Counted from the stretch's first letter, positions 9,421 through 18,980 are shown. The stretch is DNA of 64,000 nucleotides from Tropicimonas sp. IMCC34011 (GCF_003390865.1 NZ_QMEJ01000001.1:1178001-1242000); one strand, 5' to 3'. Notes: generated by a model not told the origin, from the letters alone. Made by a program: numbers and translations.

Positions 9421-10698
9421 ATGGGCCTCGCCCTTCTCTTCGGCCTGTTCTTTCTGGGCCTGATCGCCGGGATGCCCGTCGCCTTCGCGCTCGGGCTCGC
9501 CACGGTGGGCGGCTTTCTCTACGAGGGCCTGCCGCTCTTCATCGCGTTCCAGCGCATCCTGTCGGGCATCTCCGTCTTCTCGCTGCTCGCGATCCCGTTC
9601 TTCATCTTCGCGGGAGAGCTGATGATGCAGGGCGGGATCGCCGCCCGCCTCGTCCGCCTCGCCGCCTCCGCCGTCGGCTTCATGCGCGGCGGCCTCGGCG
9701 TGGTGAACGTCGCCTCGTCGATGCTCTTCGGCGGCATTTCGGGCTCCGCCGTCGCGGACACCTCGGCGCTCGGCTCGATCCTCGTGCCCGTGATGAAGGA
9801 AAAGGGCTACGACGCGGACTACGCCGTCAACGTCACGGTGACCTCCTCGGTCGCGGGCGTGGTCATTCCGCCCTCGCACAACATGATCCTCTATGCCGTC
9901 GCCGCCGGCGGCGTCTCCGTGTCCAACCTCTTCATCGCCGGGATCCTGCCGGGCATCCTGATGTGCCTGATCCTCGGTGTGGTCGCCTGGGCCATCGCGG
10001 TCCGCCGCGGCTATCCAGGCGAGCCGTTCCCCGGCTTCCGGGCCCTCGGGATCAGCTTCCTCGTCGCGATCCCCGGCCTCCTGACCGCGGTCATCATCGT
10101 CGGCGGCGTGCTCTCTGGCGTGATGACGGTGACGGAATCGGGCGCGTTCGGCGCGATCTGGGCAATTCTCGTCACGGCCCTCGTCTACCGGGAGCTCACC
10201 TGGGACAAGTTCGTCCTCGCCGTGGTCGCCGCGGTGCGCACGACCGCGCTCGTGATGATCCTCGTCGCGACGGCCTCGGCGTTTGCCTATCTTCTCGCGC
10301 TCTACCGCGTACCGGATCTTTTGGCGACGAGCGTGACGATGATCTCCGACAACCCGATCATCATCCTGCTGCTGCTGAACGTGACGCTGCTGGTCCTTGG
10401 CATGATCATGGACATGGCGGCGCTTATCCTGATCTGCACGCCGATCTTCCTGCCCGTCGTCACCGACCTCGGGATGGATCCGCTGCAGTTCGGCGTGATC
10501 CTGATGATGAACCTCGGCCTCGGCCTCTGCACACCGCCGGTGGGCGCCTGCCTCTTCGTGGGCTGCGTCGTCGGCGGCATCAGGATCGATCAGGCGGTGC
10601 GGACGATCCTGCCCTTCTATGCGGCCATCATCGTGGCGCTGATGCTCGTCACCTACGTGCCGTTCTTCTCGATGTATCTGCCAAGCCTGTTTGACTAG
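9421..10698 (+). CDS. dctM: TRAP transporter large permease subunit
   Basis: This 425-residue membrane protein of about 12 helices carries the channel of the TRAP system. Family signatures are IPFFIFAGELMMQGG, GGISGSAVADTSALG and VIPPSHNMILY near residue 160, then LGLCTPPVGACLF in the second half. These are the inverted-repeat hairpin motifs that bind substrate and Na+. It follows dctQ by 4 bp and precedes udh by 9 bp, so uptake and the first catabolic enzyme are made together. Confidence 0.9.
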   Translation: MGLALLFGLFFLGLIAGMPVAFALGLATVGGFLYEGLPLFIAFQRILSGISVFSLLAIPFFIFAGELMMQGGIAARLVRLAASAVGFMRGGLGVVNVASSMLFGGISGSAVADTSALGSILVPVMKEKGYDADYAVNVTVTSSVAGVVIPPSHNMILYAVAAGGVSVSNLFIAGILPGILMCLILGVVAWAIAVRRGYPGEPFPGFRALGISFLVAIPGLLTAVIIVGGVLSGVMTVTESGAFGAIWAILVTALVYRELTWDKFVLAVVAAVRTTALVMILVATASAFAYLLALYRVPDLLATSVTMISDNPIIILLLLNVTLLVLGMIMDMAALILICTPIFLPVVTDLGMDPLQFGVILMMNLGLGLCTPPVGACLFVGCVVGGIRIDQAVRTILPFYAAIIVALMLVTYVPFFSMYLPSLFD

Positions 10699-10707
10699 GA
10701 GCGACAC

Positions 10708-11502
10708 ATGAAACGCCTTCTCATCACCGGAGCAGCCGGAGGGCTGGGCCAGGTCATGCGAACCCGCCTCGGCCACCTTGCCGAGACGATCCGCCTGTCC
10801 GACCTCGCCGAGATGGATCCGGCCGAGGGCGGTGAGGAAGTCGTCCGGGCAAATCTCGCCGACGAGGCCGCCGTCCACGATCTCGTCGCGGGCTGCGACG
10901 GCATCGTCCATTTCGGCGGCGTCTCCGTGGAACAGCCCTTCGATCCGATCTGCGATGCGAACATCCGCGGCGTCTACAACCTCTACGAGGCGGCCCGGGC
11001 GAACGGCCATCCGCGCATTCTCTTCGCCTCGTCCAACCACACCATCGGCTATCACCCGCAGGACAGGCATCTGACCGTGGAGGACCCGATGAAGCCCGAC
11101 GGGCTCTACGGCGTCTCCAAGTGCTTCGGTGAGGCGATGGCCTCGATGTATCATTCCAAGTTCGGCCAAGAGACGGCGATCGTGCGCATCGGCTCCTGCT
11201 TCCCCGAGCCCCGGAATCACCGCATGATGGCGACATGGTTCAGCCCGGACGACTTCGTCTCCCTGATCGAATGCGTTTTCCGCGCGCCGCGGCTCGGCTG
11301 CCCGATCATCTGGGGCGTGTCGGACAACGACGAGCAATGGTGGGACAATTCCGCGTCGCGCTATCTGGGTTGGCAACCAAAAGACAGTTCCGCTCGTTTC
11401 CGGGACAAGGTCGAGGCGAACAATGCCCGGCCGGCCGCGGATTCGCCGGATGCCGTCTACCAGGGCGGGGCGTTCACCGCCGAGCCGATTCACCGAGACT
11501 GA
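10708..11502 (+). CDS. udh: Uronate dehydrogenase
   Basis: This 264-residue extended short-chain dehydrogenase oxidises D-glucuronate or D-galacturonate with NAD+ to the aldaro-1,5-lactone. The Rossmann motif is TGAAGGLGQ; FASSNHTIGYHP and LYGVSKCFGE supply the Ser and the YxxxK catalytic pair. GSCFPEPRNHRMM and WWDN also match the Agrobacterium enzyme as I remember it. It lies directly downstream of the TRAP genes and upstream of the semialdehyde dehydrogenase, giving steps 1 and 5 of the oxidative pathway in one operon. Confidence 0.92.
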   Translation: MKRLLITGAAGGLGQVMRTRLGHLAETIRLSDLAEMDPAEGGEEVVRANLADEAAVHDLVAGCDGIVHFGGVSVEQPFDPICDANIRGVYNLYEAARANGHPRILFASSNHTIGYHPQDRHLTVEDPMKPDGLYGVSKCFGEAMASMYHSKFGQETAIVRIGSCFPEPRNHRMMATWFSPDDFVSLIECVFRAPRLGCPIIWGVSDNDEQWWDNSASRYLGWQPKDSSARFRDKVEANNARPAADSPDAVYQGGAFTAEPIHRD

Positions 11503-11515
11503 TTGCGAGGACACA

Positions 11516-13036
11516 ATGACCTATCAACCCCACGGCAAACACCTGATCGCCGGCGAACGGGTCGCTTCGGACAAGACCTTCCCGTCCGACCCCGCCACCG
11601 GCGATGCGCATGACTTCTCGGTCGGCACACCGGATCTGGTGAACCGCGCCTGCGAAGCTGCAGAAGGCGCCTTCGATGCCTATGCCGCGACCTCCCGCGA
11701 GGATCGAGCGGCATTTCTCGAGGCCATCGCCGAGGAACTCGAGGCCCGCGTCGACGAGATCACCGAGACCGCGATGGCCGAGACCGGCCTGCCCGAACCG
11801 CGCATCCGCTCCGTCGAACTGCCGCGGACGGCGAACCAGCTTCGCCTGTTTGCAAAACACATCCGGGACGGCGCCTATCTCGATGTGCGCCACGACGCCG
11901 CGATGCCCGACCGGCAGCCGATGCCCCGTCCCGACCTGCGGATGATCCAGCGTCCGATCGGTCCCGTCGCCGTCTTCGGCGCGTCGAATTTCCCGCTCGC
12001 CTTCTCGACCGCGGGTGGTGACACGGCGGCCGCGCTGGCTGCCGGTTGCCCCGTCGTCGTCAAGGGCCACGGCGCCCATCCCGGCACCGGCGAACTCGCC
12101 GCCGAGGCGATCCAGGCCGCCGCCGAGCGGACCGGAATGCCGCAGGGCGTCTTCTCCCTGATCCAGGGCGGGGACCGGACGGTCGGTCAGACCCTTGTGC
12201 AGCACCCGCTCATCAAGGCCGTCGGCTTCACCGGCTCGCTCAAGGGGGGCCGCGCGCTCTACGATCTCTGCGCGCAGCGCGACGAGCCGATCCCGTTCTA
12301 CGGCGAGCTGGGATCGGTGAACCCGATGTTCCTTCTCGCCGAGGCCACCGCCGCGCGAGGGGCCGAGATCGGCAAGGCGTGGGCCGGGTCGCTCTGCATG
12401 GGGGCGGGTCAGTTCTGCACCAATCCCGGCATCGCCGTGGTGCTTGACGGTCCGGGCGCGGACGCCCTTCGCGATGCCGCGAAGAGCGCGCTCGAAGAGA
12501 TGGGCCCGCAGACCATGCTGACCTCCGGCATCGCCTCCTCCTACAAGGACGGTGCCACGGCGATGGGCAAGGAGGCCGGCGTCACCGCCATCGTGACCAC
12601 GGAGCCCGCCGAACGCTCCGCCACGCCGTTCCTGTTCGAGACGGATGCGGAAACGTGGATGTCCAACGAGGCGCTCGGCGAGGAGGTCTTCGGACCGCTC
12701 GGCCTGATCGTGCGGTGCCGCGACGCGGCCCAGATGGAGGAAATCGCGCGCGGCCTGAAGGGTCAGCTCACCATCACGATCCACATGGATGACGGCGATG
12801 CGGACGCCGCGAAGACGCTCCTGCCGGTGCTGGAACGCAAGGCGGGGCGGATCCTCGCCAACGGTTTCCCGACCGGCGTCGAGGTCGCCGAAGCAATGGT
12901 CCATGGCGGGCCGTACCCCGCCTCCACGAACTTCGGCGCGACCAGTGTCGGCACCCTTTCGATCCGCCGTTTCCTGCGGCCGGTCTGCTACCAGAACCTG
13001 CCGGACGCTGTCCTGCCGGCCGATCTGAAGGGCTGA
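11516..13036 (+). CDS. 2-oxoglutarate semialdehyde (2,5-dioxopentanoate) dehydrogenase
   Basis: This 506-residue aldehyde dehydrogenase performs the last step, 2,5-dioxopentanoate to 2-oxoglutarate. It has the NAD(P)-binding VFGASNFPLAFS, the general-base Glu in GELGSVNP and the nucleophilic Cys in AGQFCTNPG. The last motif is typical of KGSADH-type enzymes rather than of generic ALDHs. The ATG was chosen because GCGAGG precedes it by 6 bp; the frame is open upstream into udh. A strong hairpin follows the stop, so the gene ends the plus-strand operon. Confidence 0.88.
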   Translation: MTYQPHGKHLIAGERVASDKTFPSDPATGDAHDFSVGTPDLVNRACEAAEGAFDAYAATSREDRAAFLEAIAEELEARVDEITETAMAETGLPEPRIRSVELPRTANQLRLFAKHIRDGAYLDVRHDAAMPDRQPMPRPDLRMIQRPIGPVAVFGASNFPLAFSTAGGDTAAALAAGCPVVVKGHGAHPGTGELAAEAIQAAAERTGMPQGVFSLIQGGDRTVGQTLVQHPLIKAVGFTGSLKGGRALYDLCAQRDEPIPFYGELGSVNPMFLLAEATAARGAEIGKAWAGSLCMGAGQFCTNPGIAVVLDGPGADALRDAAKSALEEMGPQTMLTSGIASSYKDGATAMGKEAGVTAIVTTEPAERSATPFLFETDAETWMSNEALGEEVFGPLGLIVRCRDAAQMEEIARGLKGQLTITIHMDDGDADAAKTLLPVLERKAGRILANGFPTGVEVAEAMVHGGPYPASTNFGATSVGTLSIRRFLRPVCYQNLPDAVLPADLKG

Positions 13037-13045
13037 GGTCTCATA

Positions 13046-13069
13046 GGGGCCGGCCCTCGGGTCGGCCCC
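13046..13069 (+). terminator. Hairpin after the uronate operon
   Basis: GGGGCCG and CGGCCCC pair around an inner GCC/GGT extension and a CTCG loop, a 10-bp stem nine bases after the stop codon. There is no T-run, so termination may be Rho-assisted. Confidence 0.65.
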
Positions 13070-13148
13070 GGCACCGAAGGGCCGGCCGGCTACGCCCCCT
13101 GCCACTCGACAAATTCCGATCCTCGCGTCGAGACGCCTTAAAGACGAA

Positions 13149-13177
13149 AGCCCCTCGCCCCCCCACGGCGGGGGGCT
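13149..13177 (+). terminator. Second GC-rich hairpin
   Basis: AGCCCC pairs with GGGGCT, and the inner C/G runs can extend the stem; GTTCATTT follows. It sits midway between the uronate operon and the cation-exchanger gene and probably insulates the two. Confidence 0.5.
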
Positions 13178-13267
13178 GTTCATTTCCGGGCGTCCGTGTT
13201 GGGATGTGGCCCTCCCAGCCGACGCGCGATGATGTGCCCGGCGCCGTCTTTCCATCGGAGCCATTTC

Positions 13268-14308
13268 ATGTGGGACGCCCTTTCGTCGTCGATCCTGGCG
13301 GGCGCCTTTTTCGCCGCGAGCGCCGTGATCGTCCTCGCGGGCCTGCGCATGACGGGGCTTGCCGACCGCATCGCCGACCGGACGGGTCTGGGCGAGGCGC
13401 TCATCGGGGGCGTCCTCTTGGGGGCGGCGACATCGCTCGGCGGGATCATCGTCTCGGTGACGGCGGCGCTCGACGGCAATGCGTCCCTCGCCTTCTCGAA
13501 CAGCGTGGGCGGCATCGCGGCCCAGACATTGTTCCTGGCGGTGGCCGACATGTTCTATCGCAAGGTCAACCTCGAACACGCCGCCGCCGACCTGAGCAAC
13601 CTCTTCCAAGGCATCGTTTTGATGGTGCTCCTGACGCTGCCGTTCCTGGCGATGTCGTCGCCCGAATTCACCCTCTGGGCCGTTCACCCGATCTCGTTCG
13701 TGATCCCGCTGGTCTATGCCGGCGGCCTCTTCACGCAGAGACGCGTGCAGGACAATCCGATGTGGACCCCCGTCGCCACGCGGGACACCAAGGCGGACGA
13801 GCCCGACGAGGAGGATAACGAGAGCCGCGGCCAGAGCACCGTGCGGCTCTTCCTGATCTTTGGCGGTCTGATGCTGCTGATGGGCGTGGCGGGCTATGTC
13901 ATCTCGAAAACCGCCTCGGAACTCGCCCAGCGTCTGGACATCTCGGGATCGACGGTCGGTGCCCTCGCGACGGCGACCGTGACATCCATGCCGGAGCTCG
14001 TGACGACCGTCGCAGCGGTGAGGCGCGGCGCGCTGCAACTCGCCGTCGGCGGCATCATCGGCGGGAATACCTTCGACACGCTGTTCCTCGTCGCGTCCGA
14101 CATCTCGTACCGGGAAGGCTCGCTCTACCACGCCGTCGGCGATGCGGATTTCTACTGGATCGCGACAGCGCTCCTGATGACCGGCATCCTGATCGGGGGC
14201 CTCATTGCGCGGCAGCGGCAGGGGCCGGGCAAGATCGGCGGCGAGAGCATCCTCCTGATCGGGATCTATGCCGCAGCCGTCGCCATCCAGTTCTCCGCCG
14301 GCCCCTGA
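13268..14308 (+). CDS. Cation/Ca2+ antiporter (CaCA superfamily)
   Basis: This 346-residue inner-membrane protein of about ten helices has two alpha-repeats. Repeat 1 is seen in LIGGVLLGAATSLGGIIVS; repeat 2 in ATATVTSMPELVTTVAAVRR followed by GGIIGGNTFDTLF. The second repeat keeps the SMPE motif with the ion-binding Glu, but the first has SLGG where SxPE is expected, so the ion site is asymmetric. A charged cytoplasmic loop (DEPDEEDNES, near residue 185) separates the halves. The ATG has GGAG 7 bp upstream. The substrate may be Ca2+, Na+ or H+ exchange; not decidable here. Confidence 0.8.
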   Translation: MWDALSSSILAGAFFAASAVIVLAGLRMTGLADRIADRTGLGEALIGGVLLGAATSLGGIIVSVTAALDGNASLAFSNSVGGIAAQTLFLAVADMFYRKVNLEHAAADLSNLFQGIVLMVLLTLPFLAMSSPEFTLWAVHPISFVIPLVYAGGLFTQRRVQDNPMWTPVATRDTKADEPDEEDNESRGQSTVRLFLIFGGLMLLMGVAGYVISKTASELAQRLDISGSTVGALATATVTSMPELVTTVAAVRRGALQLAVGGIIGGNTFDTLFLVASDISYREGSLYHAVGDADFYWIATALLMTGILIGGLIARQRQGPGKIGGESILLIGIYAAAVAIQFSAGP

Positions 14309-14496
14309 GATCGGCTCCGGCAGGAGGACCGTCAGCGGACAGAGGCGGCCGGGTACGGCTCCGGTGAAAGCCCGTCCCGGCATCTCCGCGCTTGATGCGG
14401 CGGAAGGGAGGACATAGCGTTTACCTAAAGTCAGCTCCCGATGCGAGTTCCGCCCAGGTGACCCATGACCGTGATGTGAAGCGCGCTGGTGCCGCG

Positions 14497-16206
14497 ATGT
14501 TCGACGCCGCAACCGAGGCGGCGCTGCGGCAGCACGGGCATCTGAGAAAGCTGCGACGCGGCGAGCGTCTGATCGCCGCCGGTGATCCTGCCAAGGCGCT
14601 CTACCTGGTCACGCTGGGACGGTTCCACGTCATCGCCGGCGGTCGGGTGATCGCCGAGATCTCCGAAGGTCAGCCCATCGGGGAGATCGCCTTTTTTACC
14701 GGCGGCGTCCGCACCGCGGATGTCGTGGCCGCCCGCACCGCCGAGGTCATCTGCCTCGACCGGGACGGATGGGAGGAGGCGGCCCGTCAGACGGATGTGC
14801 CCAGCAGGGTCCTTGCCTCCCTCGCCGCCCGCCTCGCCGAGGCGGTGCCCCATGTGCCGCGCCTCGCCCCCGCTCCGCCGGGGATCGTCGTGCTCGTTCC
14901 GGCCGGCGACCGGCCCGTGCCGGGAGAGTTCGCCGAGCCCTTCGCCCGCGGCCTGTTCGGAAAGGCGCCGCTGCGAGCGGCAGATCTTCCTGCCGAACTC
15001 CGCGACGACGCCGAGGGGATCGCCCGCTGGTTCCACACCCGCGAGGCCGAAGGCGGCGGCCAGACGATCTGGATCGAGGACATGGAGCTGACGCCCTTCG
15101 CCAGTGCCGCCCTGTCCGAATCGGATGCCGCGATCCTGATCGGCGACGCGGATGCCGATCCGCGCATCCTGCCGCTCGAAGCCGAGGCGCTCAGGCTGCA
15201 CCGGCCCGAGGCGCGCCACCTCGCCCTGCGTCGAAGGTCCGGCACCGCCATCACCGGGACCGCGCGCTGGCTCGAAGGGCGCGATCCGCACATGCACCAC
15301 CAGATCGCGGGAGAGGCCGACCTCGCCCGCGCCGCGCGGCTCGTGGGCGGGCGGGGCCTCGGGCTCGTCCTTGCCGGCGGCGGGGCGCTGTGCTGCGCGC
15401 ATCTCGGCGTCGCCCGCGCGCTCGACGAGGCCGGGGTCGAGATCGACACCTATGCCGGCACCAGCGGCGGCGCGGCGATGGCGATCGCACTTGCCTCGGG
15501 CCTCTCGCCCTCGGAGGTTCTGCGCCGCTCGGAAGAGATCTTCGTCTGGTCGGCCGCGCTGAAGAAGCTGACCGTGCCGATCCATGCCCTGCTGGACCAT
15601 CACCCGTTCGACGCCTCGCTGAAGCACCATTATGGCTCGGTCCAGCTGGAGGATCTGCCAGTCCCGGTCCTTGCGGTCTCCGCCTCGCTGACGCGCAACG
15701 ACGTCCACCTGCACCGGACCGGTCCTGCCTGGATGGCGGTCCGCGCTTCGGGGTCCCTTCCGGGGCTTCTGCCGCCCGTCGTGACGGAGGATGGCGAGAT
15801 CCTGATCGACGGCGGGGTCATCGACAACCTTCCCGTCGGCCCGCTCCAGGCGATCAAGCTGGGGCCGAACCTCGTCATCGGCCTCTCGCAGCCGACGGAA
15901 TGGCGGGTGACGAGCAGTTACGACCGCCTGCCGCCGCGCTTCCGCCTCGCGCGGGACCTGGCGCTGCGCCGCCACGATCCGGCCGATTTCCCCCGCATCA
16001 TGCAGATCCTCCAGAAGGGCATGGGCATCACCAGTCGGCGCGCGATGGCGACGGCCTCGATGCGCGGCAACCTCCTTCTGGTTCCGCCGATCCCGCCGCA
16101 TCTGGGCCTGATGGACTGGCATGCCGGCGCCGAGCTCGAAGCCATCGGCTATGCCCACATGCGAGAACAGATCGCGGCCGGTGTGCTGGACGAGCTGACG
16201 TCGTGA
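14497..16206 (+). CDS. Cyclic-nucleotide-binding-domain patatin-like phospholipase
   Basis: The 569-residue protein has an N-terminal cNMP-binding fold (residues about 10-115; phosphate-cassette-like EGQPIGEIAFFTGGVRTADV). A poorly conserved linker follows, then a patatin domain from about residue 285. The patatin has oxyanion GGGALCCAHLG, nucleophile GTSGG (Ser near 323) and catalytic Asp in DGGVIDN. This is the neuropathy-target-esterase architecture: a lysophospholipase or lipase gated by a cyclic nucleotide or related ligand. The cassette has the R..A pattern compatible with cAMP binding. The start is uncertain; the frame extends 35 codons upstream, but that stretch shows no domain. The stop overlaps the next gene (GTGA). 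Confidence 0.82.
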   Translation: MFDAATEAALRQHGHLRKLRRGERLIAAGDPAKALYLVTLGRFHVIAGGRVIAEISEGQPIGEIAFFTGGVRTADVVAARTAEVICLDRDGWEEAARQTDVPSRVLASLAARLAEAVPHVPRLAPAPPGIVVLVPAGDRPVPGEFAEPFARGLFGKAPLRAADLPAELRDDAEGIARWFHTREAEGGGQTIWIEDMELTPFASAALSESDAAILIGDADADPRILPLEAEALRLHRPEARHLALRRRSGTAITGTARWLEGRDPHMHHQIAGEADLARAARLVGGRGLGLVLAGGGALCCAHLGVARALDEAGVEIDTYAGTSGGAAMAIALASGLSPSEVLRRSEEIFVWSAALKKLTVPIHALLDHHPFDASLKHHYGSVQLEDLPVPVLAVSASLTRNDVHLHRTGPAWMAVRASGSLPGLLPPVVTEDGEILIDGGVIDNLPVGPLQAIKLGPNLVIGLSQPTEWRVTSSYDRLPPRFRLARDLALRRHDPADFPRIMQILQKGMGITSRRAMATASMRGNLLLVPPIPPHLGLMDWHAGAELEAIGYAHMREQIAAGVLDELTS

Positions 16207-16931
16207 GTATCGGCCTGCGTCTCGAGCTTGATCCATCCTGGGAGATCGGCGCGCGCCCGGCGCCCGCCCGGCGGGTCTGGATGGACGCGACGCCCGAAGC
16301 CTTCGCCAATCGCTGCCTGCCCCTCACCATAGCCAATGCCCATGGTTGGGAGCTTCTGAACCCCTCCCGCTTCGTCGCCACATGGACCGGCGGCGCCGCG
16401 ACCGGCGATGTCGTCGTCCTCGGGCAGGACGAGCGGCGTCCTCCCCTTGCGGTGTCGCATTTCGGCTCCGGCATCCTGACCTTCCAGCTCCCCGGCCGGA
16501 TCTCCACCTCGCCCGGCCACGATCTCTGGCTGCAGGGGCCGGTCAATCGCCCCAAGCCGCATATCCAGGGGCTGACCGGCATCGTCGAGACCGACTGGTC
16601 CCCGTTCGGGATCACGATGAACTGGCGCTTCACCACGCCCGGCGCCACCGTGGCCTTCGAGGCAGGCGAGCCCTTCGCGCATCTCTTTCCCATGCCGCGG
16701 GGACTGATCGAGACCGTGGAGCCTGCACGGTCGGACTACGATGCGGACGCGCCGGTCCATGCCGACCACCGCGCCTGGGCCGAAAGCCGCAATGCCTTCC
16801 TCGGCGATCTGAAACGCGAGGGCAGCGCCGCGCGGGAGGCCGGGTGGCAGCGGGACTATACGCGCGGACCGGCCGAACCGGTGACGCCGCCCCACCGCAC
16901 CCGCCTGCGCCCGAAGCCGTTCGCGGATTAG
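16203..16931 (+). CDS. DUF6065 family protein
   Basis: This 242-residue soluble protein has no signal peptide. It matches my memory of DUF6065: VWMDATPEAFANRCLPL near the start, NAHGW, HFGSGILTF, GPVNRPKP, ETDWSPFGITMNW, and a C-terminal tail beginning WQRDY. The function of the family is not known. The GTG start overlaps the patatin stop by two bases (GTGA), so the two proteins are translationally coupled and probably work together. The stop overlaps the stop of the convergent glycosyltransferase gene. Many Trp and His residues in short conserved blocks hint at an enzyme or carbohydrate/lipid binder, but that is speculation. Confidence 0.7.
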   Translation: MSIGLRLELDPSWEIGARPAPARRVWMDATPEAFANRCLPLTIANAHGWELLNPSRFVATWTGGAATGDVVVLGQDERRPPLAVSHFGSGILTFQLPGRISTSPGHDLWLQGPVNRPKPHIQGLTGIVETDWSPFGITMNWRFTTPGATVAFEAGEPFAHLFPMPRGLIETVEPARSDYDADAPVHADHRAWAESRNAFLGDLKREGSAAREAGWQRDYTRGPAEPVTPPHRTRLRPKPFAD

Positions 16932-18058
16932 TCCGGTACCAGCGCATCGCAGTTCGCAAGGATCGCCGGGCGGGGATCGCTCCGGGGGCGGCGAGCGAGT
17001 TGCCGGGCGGTGCGCGCAAGCTCCTCGTCCGTTGCCGCCTCCGCAATTTCCGCAGCGATCAAGTCCGCCCCGGGCAGCAGGTCGAGCCGGAGGGCACGGC
17101 CGACCCCGGCCCGCACGAGGGCCGACGCGGTCAGCGACTTCTCCCCGTCCGTATGCAGCGAAAGCTGCGGCACACCGGCCGCCAGCATCGCCGCGGCGAG
17201 CCCGAACCCGCCGCTATGCACGACGAGCCGCGCCCGCGCTGCAATCCGTGACAGCGGAAGGTTCTCCTCCCTTACCTCGACGCCTTTCGAGACGAGCCGC
17301 CGCGCGATGTCCCCCGGCAAGCCGGGCAGGATCGCGACGCGGTCTCCCGGGGCGCTCTCGAGGGCCTCCGCGATGCGGATGCGGCAGGCGACGGGCACCG
17401 ACCCAGATGCATAGGCGACGATGCCCTGCCCTCGTCCGCCCGATCCGGCCAGCCTTGGCGGCAAGATCGCACCGATGCCCCCGCCATCGCGTCTCCCCGC
17501 GTAGGGGTCGAGCAGGTCGGGCGTCAGCGCGAGAGCCCGGTCTCCCCCGACGGCTGCCGAGAGGCAGGCGGCCGGGGGACGGCCGAACTCAGCGAGGCAG
17601 GCGTTCACCCCGGCGAGCAACTCCTCCTGATCGACCCGTGGCGCGCCCAGCCCCGGCAGGACAGGCAGGGGCGTCAGATCCGGCGGCGGAACGAAGAAGC
17701 CGTTGCCGATCGCGATTGTCGGGAAGGCCCCCCGCGCCGCCAGCATCAGGTGCGGAGCCAGATCGCCGATGACGAGATCGGGCACCACTGCCCCGATCCG
17801 GCCAAGCCATGCCTCCATCCCCGCGCGCATGCCGTCCGGATCGGCGAGTCCGAACCCGGCCAGCGTCTCGGCGAAGGTCGCGTCACCGCCGCCGTCCCGG
17901 CGATGCGGCAGACCGGGTCCATCGGGCGGCTGAACGATGATCGTCCGCCACCCGGCGTCCTCGAGGAGCGCCGCGACGGAGCTGAGGCGCGCGGCATGAC
18001 CGCGCCCGGCTCTGGGCCAGGCCTCGGTTCCAAGGAGCGCGGACCGGCCCTCGGCCAC
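16928..18058 (-). CDS. Glycosyltransferase, UGT/GT1-like
   Basis: This 376-residue protein has a GT-B-like layout: an N-terminal sugar-acceptor half with GRGHAARLSSVAALLEDAGW, and a C-terminal half with the donor-binding motif VVHSGGFGLAAAMLAAGVPQ, as in MGT/EryC-type enzymes. No membrane anchor is seen. The GTG start lies three bases after the stop of the FecR-domain gene, so it belongs to the operon of the beta-barrel and FecR proteins. That link suggests glycosylation of an envelope component, but the acceptor is unknown. The N-terminus is glycine/arginine rich and short for the family. Confidence 0.72.
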   Translation of the reverse strand: MAEGRSALLGTEAWPRAGRGHAARLSSVAALLEDAGWRTIIVQPPDGPGLPHRRDGGGDATFAETLAGFGLADPDGMRAGMEAWLGRIGAVVPDLVIGDLAPHLMLAARGAFPTIAIGNGFFVPPPDLTPLPVLPGLGAPRVDQEELLAGVNACLAEFGRPPAACLSAAVGGDRALALTPDLLDPYAGRRDGGGIGAILPPRLAGSGGRGQGIVAYASGSVPVACRIRIAEALESAPGDRVAILPGLPGDIARRLVSKGVEVREENLPLSRIAARARLVVHSGGFGLAAAMLAAGVPQLSLHTDGEKSLTASALVRAGVGRALRLDLLPGADLIAAEIAEAATDEELARTARQLARRPRSDPRPAILANCDALVPD

Positions 18059-18061
18059 GCG

Positions 18062-18970
18062 TCAGAGCACGCCCAGACCGGACCCGGGAGGAGGTGGCGG
18101 CGGCGGAGGAGGAGGCGGCGGGGGCTCGACCGGGTTCACGGCCACCGGGGGGGTCGCCGTTACGCCGGTGCCGGGCCGACTTGGCAATATGCCGGCGGCT
18201 GGCGGCGCCCCCGGAAGGACGCCCGCGGAGACCGGCGCCGACGGGCCGGACGGAGCCGTCCTGAGGGCGGCGTCGATGATGGCCCGCGCCTCGCCCTCGT
18301 AGCGCCGTGCGCCACGGATCGGGCAATCCGGCCCGCCGACGAACACGCCCTGGTTGGCCCGCGAGAGGGTCTGGCTGCCGGTGCGGTTCGCGATGGTGAT
18401 CTGGCCACCCCGGCCGGGCCCCTGGGCCGGACCGCGCAGGGCGACGAAGAGGGCTTTCGCCGGATCGGAGCAGCCCGAGACGTCATGCCCCAAAGCCCGC
18501 GCCGCGGCGACGGCATCCGGCCCCACCACGCCCTCGAGGAAGGTGCCGCGAATGCCGATCGTTGCCGCGGGCGTGTTGATCCGCGCCACCGTCCCCTGCC
18601 GCGTCACCCGGCCCGAGACGAAGCGGAACGCGCCGCGCGCGAGGTCCGCCGCGACATCCCCGGTCCCGCGGTCCGGATCGTAGACGAAACGGTCTATGAC
18701 GAGGGAGGCATTCTCGCCGACCGTGAAGGTCGAGCGGTCGAGGAGCAGCACTTGGAGGGTGCTCGCCGCGCGTGTCTCGACGAGGTCCGACAGCGAGATT
18801 CCGAGGCCGGGTGTCGCGGGCCGTCGCTGCGGGGCCGCCGCCGGGGTCAGGAACACCTCCCCCCGGACCGCGCTCGATGTGCCGACCTGTTGCGCCTCCG
18901 CCTGCGGGGTGAGCGCCAGGACGCTTGCCGAAGCGAAAAGCGCGAGTGCGAAGCGGTGCTTATCGGTCAT
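18062..18970 (-). CDS. FecR-domain secreted protein with polyproline tail
   Basis: This 302-residue protein has a signal peptide (FALALFASASVLALTPQAEA) and a FecR beta-domain at about residues 35-150. Conserved points are VLLLDRSTFTVGENASLVID, then RINTPAATIGIRGT, the hallmark IRG turn. From about residue 235 it becomes low complexity and ends in 13 consecutive prolines before GSGLGVL. FecR domains of this kind occur in periplasmic or surface proteins rather than as sigma regulators. It sits between a TPR/beta-barrel gene and a glycosyltransferase and is divergent from a CHASE2 cyclase, a combination often seen for such FecR proteins. Confidence 0.8.
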   Translation of the reverse strand: MTDKHRFALALFASASVLALTPQAEAQQVGTSSAVRGEVFLTPAAAPQRRPATPGLGISLSDLVETRAASTLQVLLLDRSTFTVGENASLVIDRFVYDPDRGTGDVAADLARGAFRFVSGRVTRQGTVARINTPAATIGIRGTFLEGVVGPDAVAAARALGHDVSGCSDPAKALFVALRGPAQGPGRGGQITIANRTGSQTLSRANQGVFVGGPDCPIRGARRYEGEARAIIDAALRTAPSGPSAPVSAGVLPGAPPAAGILPSRPGTGVTATPPVAVNPVEPPPPPPPPPPPPPGSGLGVL

Positions 18971-18980
18971 CGCGGCCCTC

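Noticed and set aside
11474-14512. A 1012-codon open frame on the minus strand, and similar very long minus- or plus-strand frames at 397-2172, 3936-6173 and 9361-11514
   Set aside because: They are antisense to well-supported genes, have arginine/glycine-rich composition with no motif, and arise from the high G+C at third codon positions.
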